A DNA stretch of 64,000 bases. Origin: Apostichopus japonicus. Its lineage: Eukaryota > Echinodermata > Holothuroidea > Aspidochirotida > Stichopodidae. The stretch covers positions 16,285,213-16,349,212 of the forward strand of contig NC_092574.1 of the NCBI RefSeq assembly GCF_037975245.1, given 5' to 3'. The notes beneath the pieces were generated by a model. It saw nothing but the letters and a program-made list of their open reading frames with translations, ran no database searches and was not told the DNA's origin. Below are positions 45,425 to 61,054 of this stretch, piece by piece. Within the stretch, counting starts at the first letter, position 1. Every line of letters begins with the position of its first letter. Made by a program: the position numbers and the translations under genes.

Positions 45425-46422
45425 TATGGAAAGCCATTTTAACATTTAATCGGGAATTTTAGATATCTGAAATTGTTTCTTATTTCAGATATCTGAAATT
45501 GAATTCGAGATATCTTATATAGATTTCGAGATATCTGAAATTGAATTCGAGATATCTGAAATTGAATTCGAGATATCTAAAATAGATTTCGAGATATCTG
45601 AAATTCTAATTCAGATATCTGAAATTGAATTCGAGATATCTGAAATTGAATTCGAGATATCCGAAATTGAATTCGAGATATCTGAAATTCTATTTCAGAT
45701 ATCTGAAATTGAATTCGAGATATCTGAAATTGAATTCGAGATATCTGAAATTGAATTCGAGATATCTGAAATTGAATTCAAGATATCTGCAATTCTAATT
45801 CGAGATATCTGAAATTGAATTCGAGATATCTGCAATTGAATTCGAGATATCTGAAATGCATATGCATAAATTTCCGATTAAATGTTAAAATGGCACGTAT
45901 GGAAAGCCATTTTAACATTTAATCGGGAAATTTCAGATATCTGTAATTGAATTCGAGATATCTGAAATTGAATTCGAGATATCTAAAATTCTATTTCAGA
46001 TATCTGAAATTGAGTTCGAGATATCTGAAATTGAATTCGAGATATCTGAAAATGAATTCGAGATATCTGAAAATGAATTCGAGATATCTGAAATTTTATT
46101 TCAGATATCTGAAATTGAATTCGAGATATCTGAAATTGAATTCGAGATATCCAAAATTCTATTTCAGATATCTGAAATTGAATTCGAGATATCCGAAATT
46201 GAATTCGAGATATCTGAAATTGAATTCGAGATATCTCGAATTCAATTTCAGATATCTGAAATTCCCTGGTATTTCGAGATATGTGAAATTGATTTTAAGA
46301 TACCTGCAATTATTTGTAGATATCTTAAATAAATTGGAGATATCTGTAATTTAATTTCAGATATCTGAAATTATTTCGAGATATCTGAAATTCCTTATTA
46401 AATGTTAAAACGGCTTTCCATA
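45425..46422. mobile_element. TIR element filled with a 21-bp GAATTCGAGATATCTGAAATT array
   Basis: TATGGAAAGCCATTTTAAC starts the element and its inverse TTAAAACGGCTTTCCATA ends it, flanked by CGTCCG on both sides. A second terminal pair meets near 45880-45930, so it is two such units head-to-tail. Inside, a 21-bp unit with EcoRI and EcoRV-like palindromes repeats about 40 times, partly inverted. The frame NSRYLKLNSRYLKF is the translated array, not a gene. Confidence 0.85.
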
Positions 46423-47126
46423 CGTCCGGTTGGAAAACTATAGAGCTATAAACAGAACTGAGTCGGAAGCAATTTATGTCCAACATAGCATAAACAAATC
46501 ATTTGTGGAATGTTTTCACAGTCGCTTTCTTTGACCCAGATCACCCAACCTAACCTTCCATGGGAAGTTGCTATGCACGATCATCTTTGAAGGGATATGA
46601 CACTCCTAAGAACGGATAAAAAATGATGTAATACTCTGTAATAGGAACAACAAAGAGTTGGTTGTTTGCGCCGAACAGAGGTGCCAAAATCACGCATCAA
46701 TTGCCATAGTATTGGGCAAGTCGTTTGTAATACTCTTTATCTCTCGTGCAACTGTACAAGCCTCAGAGTCCATTTCTGCCTATACCACGAATGTGTTTGC
46801 CTAGTGTATTTTACATGCCCGAAGACCTGTCCGTTACAAACAGGTAACGAAAGCGTTCCGTCTGGGCAGTATAGCAAATAGATACGGGAAAATAGCTTTG
46901 TGAAAAAGAAAGGAACACTATAAGCTGTTCATACTTCATTTGCAATAGCCGGAGTGGAGGTATACCCTAGTATACGTAAAACCCATACTGTGTCTTACCA
47001 CAATTAATTGCTCAATTGACTTACACACTAAATTCGTCACTTTCCAATGCCGCTAGAGCATAGATCAATTGACATGTCCTGCTCAACATGTATGATAGCT
47101 GATGGTTTGGGTTATCACAGCACAGT

Positions 47127-47487
47127 AAAGGCATTGAAGACTTGCCAAAACCGCGTGCGGCCATCTGAAAAAGTTAACTTTCTGTTGCTTGCAAGTGATG
47201 TTTTGTTCGTGTCGCTACAAAATGCAGACAGTAACGTGATATCTTGTTATCTTTAGCTGGACCTGAGAAGGCTGAGATGTATCGATTCTACACTGTGCTG
47301 TGGGTATTGACCCCAGCTGTATGTACTGACTGTACTGTGTCTATAATTACCGACGGTAGCAAGTTGTGTGTGTATTTTCTGGGATCGATGGTGGTGTCTA
47401 ACACTTCTGTTACACCTCATTCGAAACTAGGTCAGATTACCGGCTTTAGACGTTTCTTTTTGCCCGAGTCTTCACACCCTTTAAATT
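47127..47487 (+). repeat. Inverted duplicate segment, copy 2 (upstream of exon 1)
   Basis: Matches the reverse complement of 40902-41243 with scattered changes and small indels. Ends at TTCACACCCTTTAAA. Likely two copies of one mobile unit, or an inverted segmental duplication. Confidence 0.85.
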
Positions 47488-49712
47488 TACCATCATGACC
47501 TTCTTCAATATTGAGCTATTTACAGAAGGTGCCAGGCTTGGGGCGGTTACATGCGAAATGTTATCGATTACGAATTCTCCAAATTTGACGATTACAACTC
47601 GAACTGCGTTTGCCTGTAAATAGGCAGTACTATAGTGCTCGTGTAGTTCTTGCACTTTTATTAATAACTTTTCGGTTTTTCATGGTGTTATATTTTGGGC
47701 GGACATCACACAAAGGAGTATAGTCATGTAGGTATCTACAAAGTGAGGGCGCTTGTGATCGCCATGTCAGGCTCAGATTAATTTGGCTGCGCAGCTAGCC
47801 TCTGTGACTGCAAATGTACAGAGACTATATGAAACGTCTAGTCATGTATAGGAATTGTTAACTTGACCAGTAATGCCAATATTGTAGCGCGCACGAAATT
47901 TCCCATGGCCAGTTGCATCGACCACCGCAATACTACAAAACTAATATTTTTTCTGAGGAAGATACCTACACCCCGCAGGTTTTCACAGCTCCCTATGACA
48001 CTGGCAGCATCCCGTCCGACCCCCCCCCTCCCCCCCCCGCCCGTCCCATTCCCGTCCCACATACACTTTGAGAAGCAAATCCGGCGATACACATGAGTGA
48101 CGGCGGGGCTGACGGCGGCAGCCATGACAGGTCGAGTTGAATGACGTAATTTGCGAAGTAAACGCTTTCATAATATTGTTCTCAAATGCATTGCACTTTA
48201 CAATGTTTACGAGAAAACACAGCGTTGATGCAATGCAAGTATCAGCCATTTGTAACACATCAAGTCCAAGCTGAAACTAGAATAAGGCTTTTCTGAATTG
48301 GAAAAGATGTACAAAGATTAACGGGGAGGAAATTGTGAAGAAAATTAATCAGAAATTTTTGACCGAAGGTGTAAGCCATATAGAGCCCCGTGATACCCTC
48401 ATCTCACCCAATCTGTTCTAACGTTTCGCCAGAAATGTGAACCGTCTATAGGTATCTTATTTCGTAGCAGACCCCATTAACTATATATCTTGTTTGAAAT
48501 TTAAGGCTAAGCTACAGTAATTATTTTTTACACTATAGATTATTTAATAACACTGAGCGACAACAGCACATCATTATATGGTAAATCTCATAGCACGTAT
48601 ATAGCTAAGTTCATCACGTTCGCAATCCTGTGTCACGTAAGGTCAGATATGCAAAGAAAGAAGAGAAAGGGGTGAGCCTCGGAAGTGGGGGGGGGGGGAG
48701 TTATAAACCAATCATTTAAAGTGGATTAACAACAGTAAAGACTTTAAATGGCCGAGATATATTCAAATTCACTTTCGGCAACCCCCCCCCCCTCCCTCCA
48801 ACCTTTGATCGCTGTCTCCTATACGTAATGCAATGTTGACTGCACCACTCGGTTCACGCAGGTTACATCTTATAGGAGCTCTCTACGTTCATCGTTATTC
48901 TAACAAAACTCGTGAAAACCATAACAAAGTCACGGTCATCTTATCCGCGCTGCCGGATACTACTTGATGAGCGGTTAACATAAACCCTGTGTTCTTTTCT
49001 AACACCATTCTTAAAATACATGCCTAGAATTTTTAAGTTACACTCTACTGACTAATAAAAATGAGACAAACATTTCGCTCAAACTAACTGAAATAGCCCA
49101 TATTGTCCTGGTGTTAATATTATCGTATGCCTTTTAGGAATTGAAAATCTCAGGGGATTTCCACTTCCACATGCTACGGTCCTGGAAACGGGACTTCTAC
49201 GGCAACAAGTCTAACAGATTGCTGTTTTATGATGGCACTTCGTCTCCGTCTGGTGGCCATGCTTGTTTTTTTTTTTTTGGGGGGGGGGGGTCAATGTATT
49301 GTCTTTTGATGTGCATTACGCCCATCCACAAATGCTTGCACCATTTAAAAGGTATTCTATGCTACACTGTGGAGGCTCATTCTTTCTGTTGCCATAATCT
49401 CAACTGTTATCTACCCGATTATCTTCCTCTGTCCTTTCAATCGCAGATAATCCTTCTCTTCAACCACATGTGTACTTTCAAGTCGTGATAAATGTTGATT
49501 AGATCCGTATATTTTCATTTAAAGAGGAATCTTACCGAAATTTAAGTCTCAAGTTTGTGGCTACACTAATACACATTGTATCATATAATCCGTTCATCAA
49601 TTTAGGGGTTATTCCTATCAAAGCAAGATATTTCCCCCCTTTAACGAAAAAGTCACTAATTTCCCGCATCAGATTACATCAGAAGAAAAATTTTCCTCTC
49701 CATTGATTTAAC

Positions 49713-50073
49713 ACAAGGGCGTAGGAACCGGGGGGCTGGGGGGGGGGCCAGCCCCCCAGTGAAAAATGTGAAGGGGCGGAAGTATCATTCCGCCCCCCGG
49801 TTCGCAAGTCAGAAAACCCCTTTTTCATTTTCAAATGAGAAAAAAAATCTCATTTGGAGCACCAAATTGCATCTAAGGCCAGGTGAAAATACAAAATTAA
49901 GTCTACAAATTGGAGTGGGTGTTGAAGTGTGCTATATTGCACCAAATTGCATCTGAGGCCACCTGGAAATGCAAAAAATTCCAAAGGGGAGGGGACACCC
50001 CCTCCCCTTAGACCCCTCCCCAGGCCGGCCATCAGTCTTCAGCCCCCCACTCAAAAGTACCTTCCTACGCCAC
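49713..50073. mobile_element. hAT-like MITE with 9-bp direct repeats (361 bp)
   Basis: Ends ACAAGGGCGTAGGAA and CTTCCTACGCCAC are imperfect inverted repeats, flanked by TGATTTAAC at 49704-49712 and 50074-50082. Interior carries the GGGGGGCTGG...CCAGCCCCCC palindrome. No coding capacity. Confidence 0.8.
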
Positions 50074-52193
50074 TGATTTAACAACAAAGCAGGATCGTAA
50101 ACGCCAGTCTCCAATAACAGGTCTTGTTAGAGTCCTGAGCTATGTTTCAGTTCTCATATATGCTTTGTAAACATTTGCATTGGCAAGTACATGCACAAAA
50201 ACTGCTAAAACCGTTTACTAAGTTTACCCGATATCCACCGCAAATAACTCAAATAAGACGTTCCATTACAGAATATTAGTTACGTAAGCGTTCTTTAAGT
50301 TTCATTATTAGGAAATGTTGACATGAAATTGTGTAATTCAATTAATTTAAAAGCAGTCTCCTATGTTAGGCCCTACTATATATAAGAGTGTATTTTATGT
50401 TAACATATAGTGTAAATTGTATATATTGTCAAGTGAAGCTCATTTCCATATTGAAAGTATTTAGACGGCTGTGTATGTCAATGTTATTTCTGTTATTTGT
50501 ATGTTAATTAGTTGCAGTAGCAGCTGTCATTGTTGGTAGTTCGGAGGGCATTCGAGTGCCGAGTCTGGAGTGAGACACTTCGTCAATATATGAAGGCTAC
50601 TAACTGCACGAAACACATCGTGTATGTTTCGCTTCTCGGCCTGTCGGCTAGGATCATGTGTAGCATTATGTTCCCCTTCTAGAGGATCTGTGATACACAC
50701 CTGACGATGATCACACAGCAACAGTCTCGACGCAAGGGGACTGGGGTTGAGAGCGGAGCAGTCGTTTAATAGTTTGGATTTTCGTGCCCAGGTTCTTTCC
50801 TGTGTGACTTTTTTTGAAAAGCATCGTGTATGTTTCCTAATTTTCCCTGCGCCTCGCTCCGCAGGAAAGCCCTCACAGATAATCATAGACTACAAGCCCT
50901 TTACGCCATAATACACCAGTTATATTACTCAATGTAGGCGCCTACCTGTTATTGGAGTTTTACTCATTTTAGAGCCTAGCAAAGAGAAACAGTGGAATAC
51001 CACCAGTGTTCGTTATCGCAAGCTGATCCCACGAATTGCTCGGAGCGTGAATTAATGATCTGCTCTATTGGCTCCAATTATAGCACGCTATAGCTAGGAA
51101 AGTTTTGTGATTGCGTAATAGACCTGACACGGTCGTAAATCGACCCAGGCTGTACAATTGGCCTGCATAGCTTCTTAACACCATTAGGCTCTTTGTGTAA
51201 ACACTGAATTATGTTCATGTCTACAGTGTAGTTAATCATACAGCGTTCACACAAAGACCCTCGTACAAGAAAAAATATGTTGCAGACTAATTGGTAAAAA
51301 TGGATCATTTTACGACCAAGGCAGGTCGATTACATCCTCTCAAGAAACTTGTACATGATAGCGTGCTATGTTTGGGAAATATACAGCAGACCTTCAACCT
51401 TGCAAAGAACTAATTTCTCCGAAGAAATTCGAAGGAATTGTAATATGTACTGCGACCTTTTTCATACCCATAGCACTACACCCACAACAAACATTACACG
51501 TTGACCATCCTCTGCACCACCAATTTTCCGTGCCGTGACCCATTGAATTTTGGCAACGAGTACCAAAGTTTCCGTCATTGGAAACCACCAGGCTTTGGCT
51601 ATCTCATCAGAAAACAAAGTTCCCCCTATACTCCGTGAATCTTTGAGGGCACATAGTCGTCAGAATTGTCCCAATTTTTCCAATGAACCACCTACTTCCA
51701 AACATGCTTTCCCAATCTTCGACTCAACTCACAACTGAACAGTATCGTAACTCAATCTCAGTTCTTACCGTTAGGTCGGATATCTGATTGTCGGCAGTTC
51801 GAGGCTATACTTACATGGTCACCTTCTTGCTTTAGTTTCCACATGTTACTATTGACCTCGATCAGTTCCGCGAAACACATGATTCTTCAAGTAGCCTACT
51901 GTAGAATAGAAATTAACAAGTTACAAGTTACAGTGTCAGTGTTTCTTTTCATGAACACGAATCATTCCGGCATTCAGAAGGACCATACAAGTACTAACAT
52001 AGGCCAGGTAAATTGATCTGAGGTTATACAGTGCTTCGAACACTTTTTACCGCCTCGTATGATACCACAACTACAAGTGGTACTGGCAGTGGTACTATAG
52101 TGGTACTTAATTTGGTAGTGCCAGTGGTAGGCCTAACGGCCTAAACTGAATTTTAAATAGCATTGACCCTACTAACTTAACCAAGTATAACTT

Positions 52194-52436
52194 AAAGGTA
52201 GTCTGTATAGGCCCCACATTATAGCACGCTATAAATAACTGCTAGAAGAATTCAAAAAGTACTTTCCTGAAGGTCTTTCCAAATTGTTCTCAGACATTTT
52301 TAATTAACACACAAGATGACTGAATGTTCCAGTGAGGAAAATTTCCTTGAAGGTTGTAATAAAAACAGTTAAAGAATGTTGAACATAATTGAATATCTAG
52401 CATATTTTGGGCCAATAAATCATACCTTTAAGTATG
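52194..52436. mobile_element. MITE-like repeat of about 245 bp, copy 2
   Basis: CTTAAAGGTAGTCTGTATAG at the left is partly the inverse of AATCATACCTTTAAG at the right. Matches the repeat at 17622-17868 through AATTGTTCTCAGACATT and neighbouring blocks. Confidence 0.65.
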
Positions 52437-52924
52437 TATGCTACTAGTACTATCAAACGTTAGGCTATAACCTAAGTTAGGGCTAGGCTAGTTAACTTTA
52501 ATGATCAGAAGGGCTAAGTCCTAAGCCTCGGTTAAAGTTAGCACAGAGGATGGGCACAGGCGGATGGGTAATTAACATAAGGGATCTTCAAACAATGTAA
52601 AACAATGGATAAACATTAAAAATAATTATGATTGCACTGATGGGCTGACAATAATGTAGTCTTGAAGGAGCAATCCTAGACGTTTAGCATATATATTTGA
52701 AAGACCTGTGAATATCTTGAGTAAACTCTAGTAGTTACTGATACATTACTACAGTAGCACTCAAACTTATCTTATTGTAACTAAAATCCTGCCTCAAGTC
52801 TATGTCAATTGTAACAAATTTGTCCCAGAGGATTCCTCATTCTGGCATGGTTATGTGGATAAATGTTATTTTGTTTGCTTTCCTTGCTCTTACTGGAAAC
52901 AATTACCTTGTTTTCTGTTTGCAG

Positions 52925-53083
52925 GTGATGTTGACAGCTGACTACAGTACCATTGATTCATGTTTGATCATCATCGAAACATATTACAACCAAAGTCTTT
53001 TCTTGCTCAATTGAGTTAAAGTAAATAGATCCCGGTATTGTCAGGTTTATGCTGAAGAAACAGCGAGGATAGATAAAACAATA
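52925..53083 (+). other. Probable RRP8 5' leader with a small upstream frame
   Basis: TTTTCTGTTTGCAG ends at 52924, a convincing acceptor, so the coding exon probably starts here after an upstream non-coding exon I cannot place. The first ATG (52928) opens a 28-codon upstream frame, in frame with RRP8 but closed by TGA at 53012. Confidence 0.45.
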
Positions 53084-54045
53084 ATGAAAAGGGAAACTGG
53101 TAAAATGTCTAGAAAGCGTAAAACCCATAAGGAACCAACACCTTTTCAAGTGCTAGAATTTGAAACCACTGTTGATAACAAAGAATCACTTGGAGAAGGT
53201 ACAGAAAAAGTAAGTAATTTAAGAGAAAAAGCCATCAGTAAACCTAAAGCAAAAGGAAAGCAACTCAACTACTTAGGAAAGCTAGATGTTGGTAGCAGTA
53301 CTGGTGGTGGTAGAACGAAGCATGACAGTGAAGACAAAGTCGAAGCAAACGAGGACCTTGCTAGAGTTGGGAGGAAAAGGAAAAAGAGGAAAAGGAAACC
53401 GAGAAACAATAAATATGAAGGCATGTCTAAGAAATTGACCGATGAAATTGAAATACAAAATGTGCAAACTGTTTGTCAGGAATCTAGACATAGGGATACA
53501 CAAGAAAGCCAATCGGAATCGATTTTAGCGAAGGTCGGTTCTTATCAAAGTAAAGGAAGTAATATAGGTACTGAGTTAGCAAAGGATCATGAAGAGCACA
53601 CAAGTACCAAAATGAGGACTAACAAGAAAAGGAAGAAGGTAGGGAAGGACAAGGTGAATGCCAAGAAGCAGAGAAAGGCTGATGGTGATGAGGATGATGA
53701 TAATCAGATAGAAACTAGAGAGGGTGTCAATGGCAAGAAATCTGAGATGAAGTTTCGTAACCCGGTGGTCTCTGAACAGACAGATATTATTTATGTCAGT
53801 AAAAAAAGGCAGAAAAGGAGAGATCAGATTTGGAAGAACTCAAGAGAAGCTTGGGGACACCAACTGAAATCTGCCCGATTCAGGTTCATCAATGAGACGC
53901 TGTACAAGAGTAGTGGACACGAATCATTTAAACAGTTTAAAGGCAACAAGTCGTTGTTTCAAGTTTATCACGACGGGTTTAATCAACAGATACAGCAGTG
54001 GCCGGAGAATCCTGTGGATGTTATCATCAAGTACTTGAATAATAG
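53084..54045 (+). CDS. RRP8: RRP8 exon 1: basic nucleolar region and start of methyltransferase domain
   Basis: Runs of basic residues ([38 protein letters not shown]) give several nuclear/nucleolar signals. The last 60 residues hold the family entry motif: [39 protein letters not shown]. Ends AAT AG|GTAGG, phase 2. Confidence 0.93.
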
Positions 54046-57000
54046 GTAGGAAGAAATATAATTATTAAAAAGACAACAGTTTCTCTAAAATCAAACATTT
54101 CAAAGTAGTCAACAAGTTTTAATACTGCAAATGCCAATTTGATGTAGTCCGAGGTTGATTCATGAAACATAATTTTCATGTTATGATGAAGTAGAATTCA
54201 CATGGTTAATGTAAATTAAAAAGCAACATTTCATTCTCAATTAATAAATTTATTGTCAGTTCTTATAATCACATACAGTTTTGCTGAATATTGAGTAATT
54301 AACATTTAAACATAACATTCTTCAGTTTTATTTTTGTGGAACAAAAAGGAAAGAGTTTTAATATCACCTAGACCCAATGTGAAGTTATATTGGTGGAAGT
54401 GGAAACAATAACACATTTTAAGGCATGTCCCCAAGGTAGGAATGGTGGTATGGATGGGGGGATTGGGTAAACTGTTTTATCAAAAGTTTTGAAAACTTTT
54501 ATTAGTTTATATTGATGCATATTTCTTTCCACCTAAACAATGAAAGATTGATTTAAAACATGTCTTTTCAACTGTAGCTTTCTTAAAGGAACATGAGAAA
54601 TTGTTTTGTCATTCTGGTTAACCTGATCAAGGAATTATCTCTGTCTGTAAGATTGCAGAATTTGATGATGGAATTATTCAGTATTCGGTATAAATGGTTT
54701 TTTCTCGTTCTTTATATAGACCACAGAACTGTATCGTGGCAGACTTTGGTTGTGGAGAAGCGAAGATTGCCCAGAGTGTGAAGCAGAAGGTCCACTCTTT
54801 TGATATTTTCCCAGCTAATGAGAGAGTCACTGTGTGCAATATTTCAAAGGTAGAGTGATATGTAATTCACATTTGTTGCTTGGAGGTAGTCATTAGAAAC
54901 TGACTCACATTTTGCAAAAACCTTGATTGTCAACTGGCAGATGGTGTCACACTTACCCTTATGTGGAAGACCAGAATATATTCTAATTTACGAAACAAGA
55001 AGAAATCAACGTGTGATGCATATCTCAAAGTCATGTTTGCTTGGAGTTACCACAATGTTTTGCTAGATAGACCTGGTAGCATATCAAACAAGAGATTTAC
55101 TCTGTGAGTTTGTAACATTTTACACCAGAAATTACAGCGGTAGATTAATTTTGTGTGATATGCTTGTAAATTATTCTGTGATACCATTTGAAAGTGTTAT
55201 GTTATTGATTAATGTACTTGTGGGCCTAATGTAATTAAAAGAAATTCAATATATTCAAACTTGATCAAGAGAAAACCCTTCCAAGTTAGAAGCTAAAAGT
55301 TGTGGTGCACAATTTTGCTGGAATAGTTGTCACACACAAACACAGTTGAAGTGTAATTTGCCTCATAAATTGTAAATAATGTTCAAGAAATTATTTTATC
55401 ATATAAAAGGAAACTATCCAATAATAATAATGGTGTTTCTATTGCAACTCTGCACTGCATTTTTCTGTAATGATCTGTCATACATGAAATTTAAAATTTG
55501 TTGACCGTAAGTAACATATGGATAAATTCTTTCAGGTTCCCCTCAAGTCCGAGTCGCTGGATGTGGCGGTCTACTGTTTGTCCCTGATGGGAATAAACTG
55601 GATAGATTACCTCAGAGAAGCCCACAGAGTCTTGAAACCAGGGTGAGTAATCAATTCGTAGCTCAAGTCAGCTTTTTGTGTACTAAATGCAGGTAACATT
55701 TGTTGATTGCAAACAGGGGCATACAAAAGGGGGAGGGGGTGGGGGATGTGAATTCAGTGAGGTCGTAGACCAGGGTTGTCCAACCTACGGCCCGCGGGCC
55801 ACAGTCCGGCCCGCCGCAGGGTTGCGTCCGGCCCGCCAGAGATGCTCTACGGTGTGAAATTTAGTGAGCAGATTTATTGATAACAATTCGAAGCTATATA
55901 ATCAATCATTCGAACCTTCTGGGTCCAAAAATCTGCATAGAGGTCAGTTTGTGTGACACTCTCTCAGCGGAGGGGAGGGGGGGGGTGTCGGCTGGACTTT
56001 ATTCATCTGTTTAATCAGGAAGGAAAATAAATCAGTGCGCTCCGCCCGTAGTGCTCACATTTTGTTGCCTTGGGCTTCGCGCGAAAAATCGAGCGAAGGG
56101 TTCATGCGGCCCCCTCCTTCATCATAATCATTCCATGTGGCCCTCCTCTGCAAAAGGTTGGACAACCCTGTCTTAGACCCATGAAAGTAAGAGTAATAAA
56201 GAAGAAAAAAATGAAACCAAAATTGTAGTCTTAGTTTGTTCTTTAGGTACATTTGCAAGAATTGGATAATATTACATTATAAACAATCTGCTGCACCTTT
56301 GGAGGGCTACATAATATATTCTGTTGAAAATGTACTCCCTCTCAGAGATGTATTTCTGTACTTTAAAGATATCTTACAGGGAACAACAAATATCTGCAAT
56401 TGTGATATTGATATTACTGATATCATCAAGATATTTCAATGCATTTTGTTGAGAGGGTAAAGAAGCTTGTGTTGATTGTACTCACATATTGGTACTGGAC
56501 ACTTTTATTCACTTCCATATAGAAATATTTGGGTATTCTTTCTCCCTTTGATTATTCTAAAAGTGGAATTCTGAAGATAGCAGAAGTTGCCAGTCGCTTT
56601 AAAGCAGTTGATGCTTTCATTGAAGTGCTGTTCAAGCTTGGTTTCCAAATTAAAAACAAGGTTTGTTCTTTGATGTGCAAACACAACTTTGTCACTTTAG
56701 ATAAAGAAGTTTGAAGTTTCAGAAGTGTATGGGTGTTTTTTATTAAGTTTTGTATCATGTATGCTCTAGTTAATGACATAGTCATCTGAATGGAACGACT
56801 GAATTTATTCTAAAACTACTCTTGGATTTGTGGCTATATTTGAATAAAGAGGTTTTCAGCAGTTTATAGTAGTACCTAAATACTGCATGGTAGTTTATAC
56901 CAGAGTTACAAACAGCCAGCGGTGTGAAGAGTCATGACACAAGTCACTAAATTTCGAATGTGTGTAAATCCAACAAGTTCATCAGTCTCTTTTCTTCCCT

Positions 57001-57622
57001 TGGTTAACGTGACTCCGCTCGGGAAAGAACACTGCTTAAGACTCAAGGTGGCTCTAATGTGATTGACTCACTTCGATTCTGCACACAGCTAACTGGGGGA
57101 TTTTCTTTGGGTTCTTAAGCCCACAAGTTTTACATAGACATAATTGGATTTACTTTACACTATAACAGGATGAATGTTTTTGCAGACTACGTTGGGTCAA
57201 TACAAGGAATTGTCTGTTAAAATATCTATAGGAAAACTGGAGAATTGTATGGATCACCATATCAGACACTGTAAGTAGAGTCATGCGGTTCAGGTTTGGG
57301 CACAGAGAATAATATATTCAATTAGGGATTCATTACAGATAATGGTGTTGATTAGACACATGAAGAAGTGACAGGGGATAACAAAGACCCTTTTCAAATC
57401 TATCCTCCCTGCCCTCCATCAGCTTCTGACATGATTAAGAGGATTAAGATTTTTGCATCTGCTCTGAACTCTGCATTCCAAGTATTCTATTACTTTTTTT
57501 CGTTATAGGACTTATCGAACAAGATGTTTTACCTTTTCGAGTTTGGAAAGAAAAATCCATGCAAGGAGGTTCCGTCATCGCTTTCAAGCATTCTGAAACC
57601 TTGTGAGTACAAGAGGCGTTGA
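53084..57622 (+). CDS. RRP8: RRP8 / nucleomethylin, rRNA m1A methyltransferase
   Basis: Five coding exons (53084-54045, 54720-54849, 55536-55642, 56564-56660, 57509-57622) join in frame to 1410 bases, 469 residues, close to the usual animal size. The first two thirds is a lysine-rich, low-complexity nucleolar region; the C-terminal Rossmann methyltransferase (Methyltransf_8 family) follows. SAM motif I is [12 protein letters not shown], with the family motifs [18 protein letters not shown] and [15 protein letters not shown]. Known role: N1-methylation of an adenosine in large-subunit rRNA, plus rDNA silencing in the eNoSC complex in mammals. The start is the first ATG after an in-frame stop at 53012. 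All introns are GT-AG. Intron 3 carries a hAT-like MITE. Confidence 0.95.
54720..54849 (+). CDS. RRP8: RRP8 exon 2: SAM-binding motif I
   Basis: Reads [20 protein letters not shown] then [20 protein letters not shown], the glycine-rich SAM loop and following strand. Phase 2 to 0. Confidence 0.92.
55536..55642 (+). CDS. RRP8: RRP8 exon 3: methyltransferase core
   Basis: Reads [36 protein letters not shown]. The [12 protein letters not shown] strand corresponds to SAM-methyltransferase motif IV. Phase 0 to 2. Confidence 0.92.
55771..56170. mobile_element. hAT-like nonautonomous element, copy 2 (400 bp)
   Basis: The same family as 3666-4066, with CAGGGTTGTCCAACC and GGTTGGACAACCCTG ends. Flanks TCGTAGAC and TCTTAGAC agree at 7 of 8 bases, an aged 8-bp target duplication. 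Lies in RRP8 intron 3. Confidence 0.9.
56564..56660 (+). CDS. RRP8: RRP8 exon 4
   Basis: Completes the KPGG motif: [18 protein letters not shown], then [11 protein letters not shown]. The acceptor TCTAAAAG is weak but the only one that keeps frame and family motif. Phase 2 to 0. Confidence 0.88.
57509..57622 (+). CDS. RRP8: RRP8 exon 5: C-terminus and stop
   Basis: Reads [18 protein letters not shown] and ends [10 protein letters not shown] then TGA. The LKPCxYKxR end is characteristic of RRP8. Acceptor TTCGTTATAG. Confidence 0.93.
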   Translation, partial: DLSNKMFYLFEFGKKNPCKEVPSSLSSILKPCEYKRR

Positions 57623-57892
57623 AGTCTAGCAAGGGAGTGAATAGCTTAGTAGTATCTGTTGGCTACTACAGGACAGTTTTTTATATCCATGCACCCCTGA
57701 GAGGAAACTCAAGAAGTAATAGCATATTCTTGAGATTTGAATTTTAATGATTTTTATGAACTTTAATATCATTTCTATAACCATATGAAATGCTGAAATG
57801 GATGTATTTCAAGAAAGTTTCTGACTTTCGACAGGAATGTTTTCTGCTTCTCTCCTGAAAATATTAATTGTTTTGACGTTAACAGACAAGAG

Positions 57893-57898
57893 AATAAA
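57893..57898 (+). terminator. Candidate RRP8 polyadenylation signal
   Basis: AATAAA in AGAATAAAATG, 271 bp after the stop codon. No nearer canonical hexamer is seen on this strand. Confidence 0.5.

Positions 57899-61054
<3,156 letters not shown>

Larger units (their letters stand above)
42784..52924. other. Intergenic region between SVEP1-like gene and RRP8
   Basis: Ten kilobases between the divergent genes. Beyond the elements listed separately (43532, 45425, 47127, 49713, 52194) I see homopolymer C/G runs (44894, 48021, 48689, 48783, 49278), short frames with no recognisable domain, and an inverted pair of TATAGCACGCTATAGC-like motifs at 51079 and 51356 that may bound another MITE. No exon could be supported. 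Confidence 0.5.

Noticed and set aside
45947-46354. 135-codon frame with a seven-residue NSRYLKL repeat
   Set aside because: The unit is 21 bp, so any frame without a stop stays open; the array runs beyond the frame and is partly inverted.
51394-51588. Cysteine/tryptophan-rich minus-strand frame (CRGWSTCNVCCGC)
   Set aside because: Does not match a known cysteine module, no convincing splice sites, and lies near MITE-like inverted motifs.
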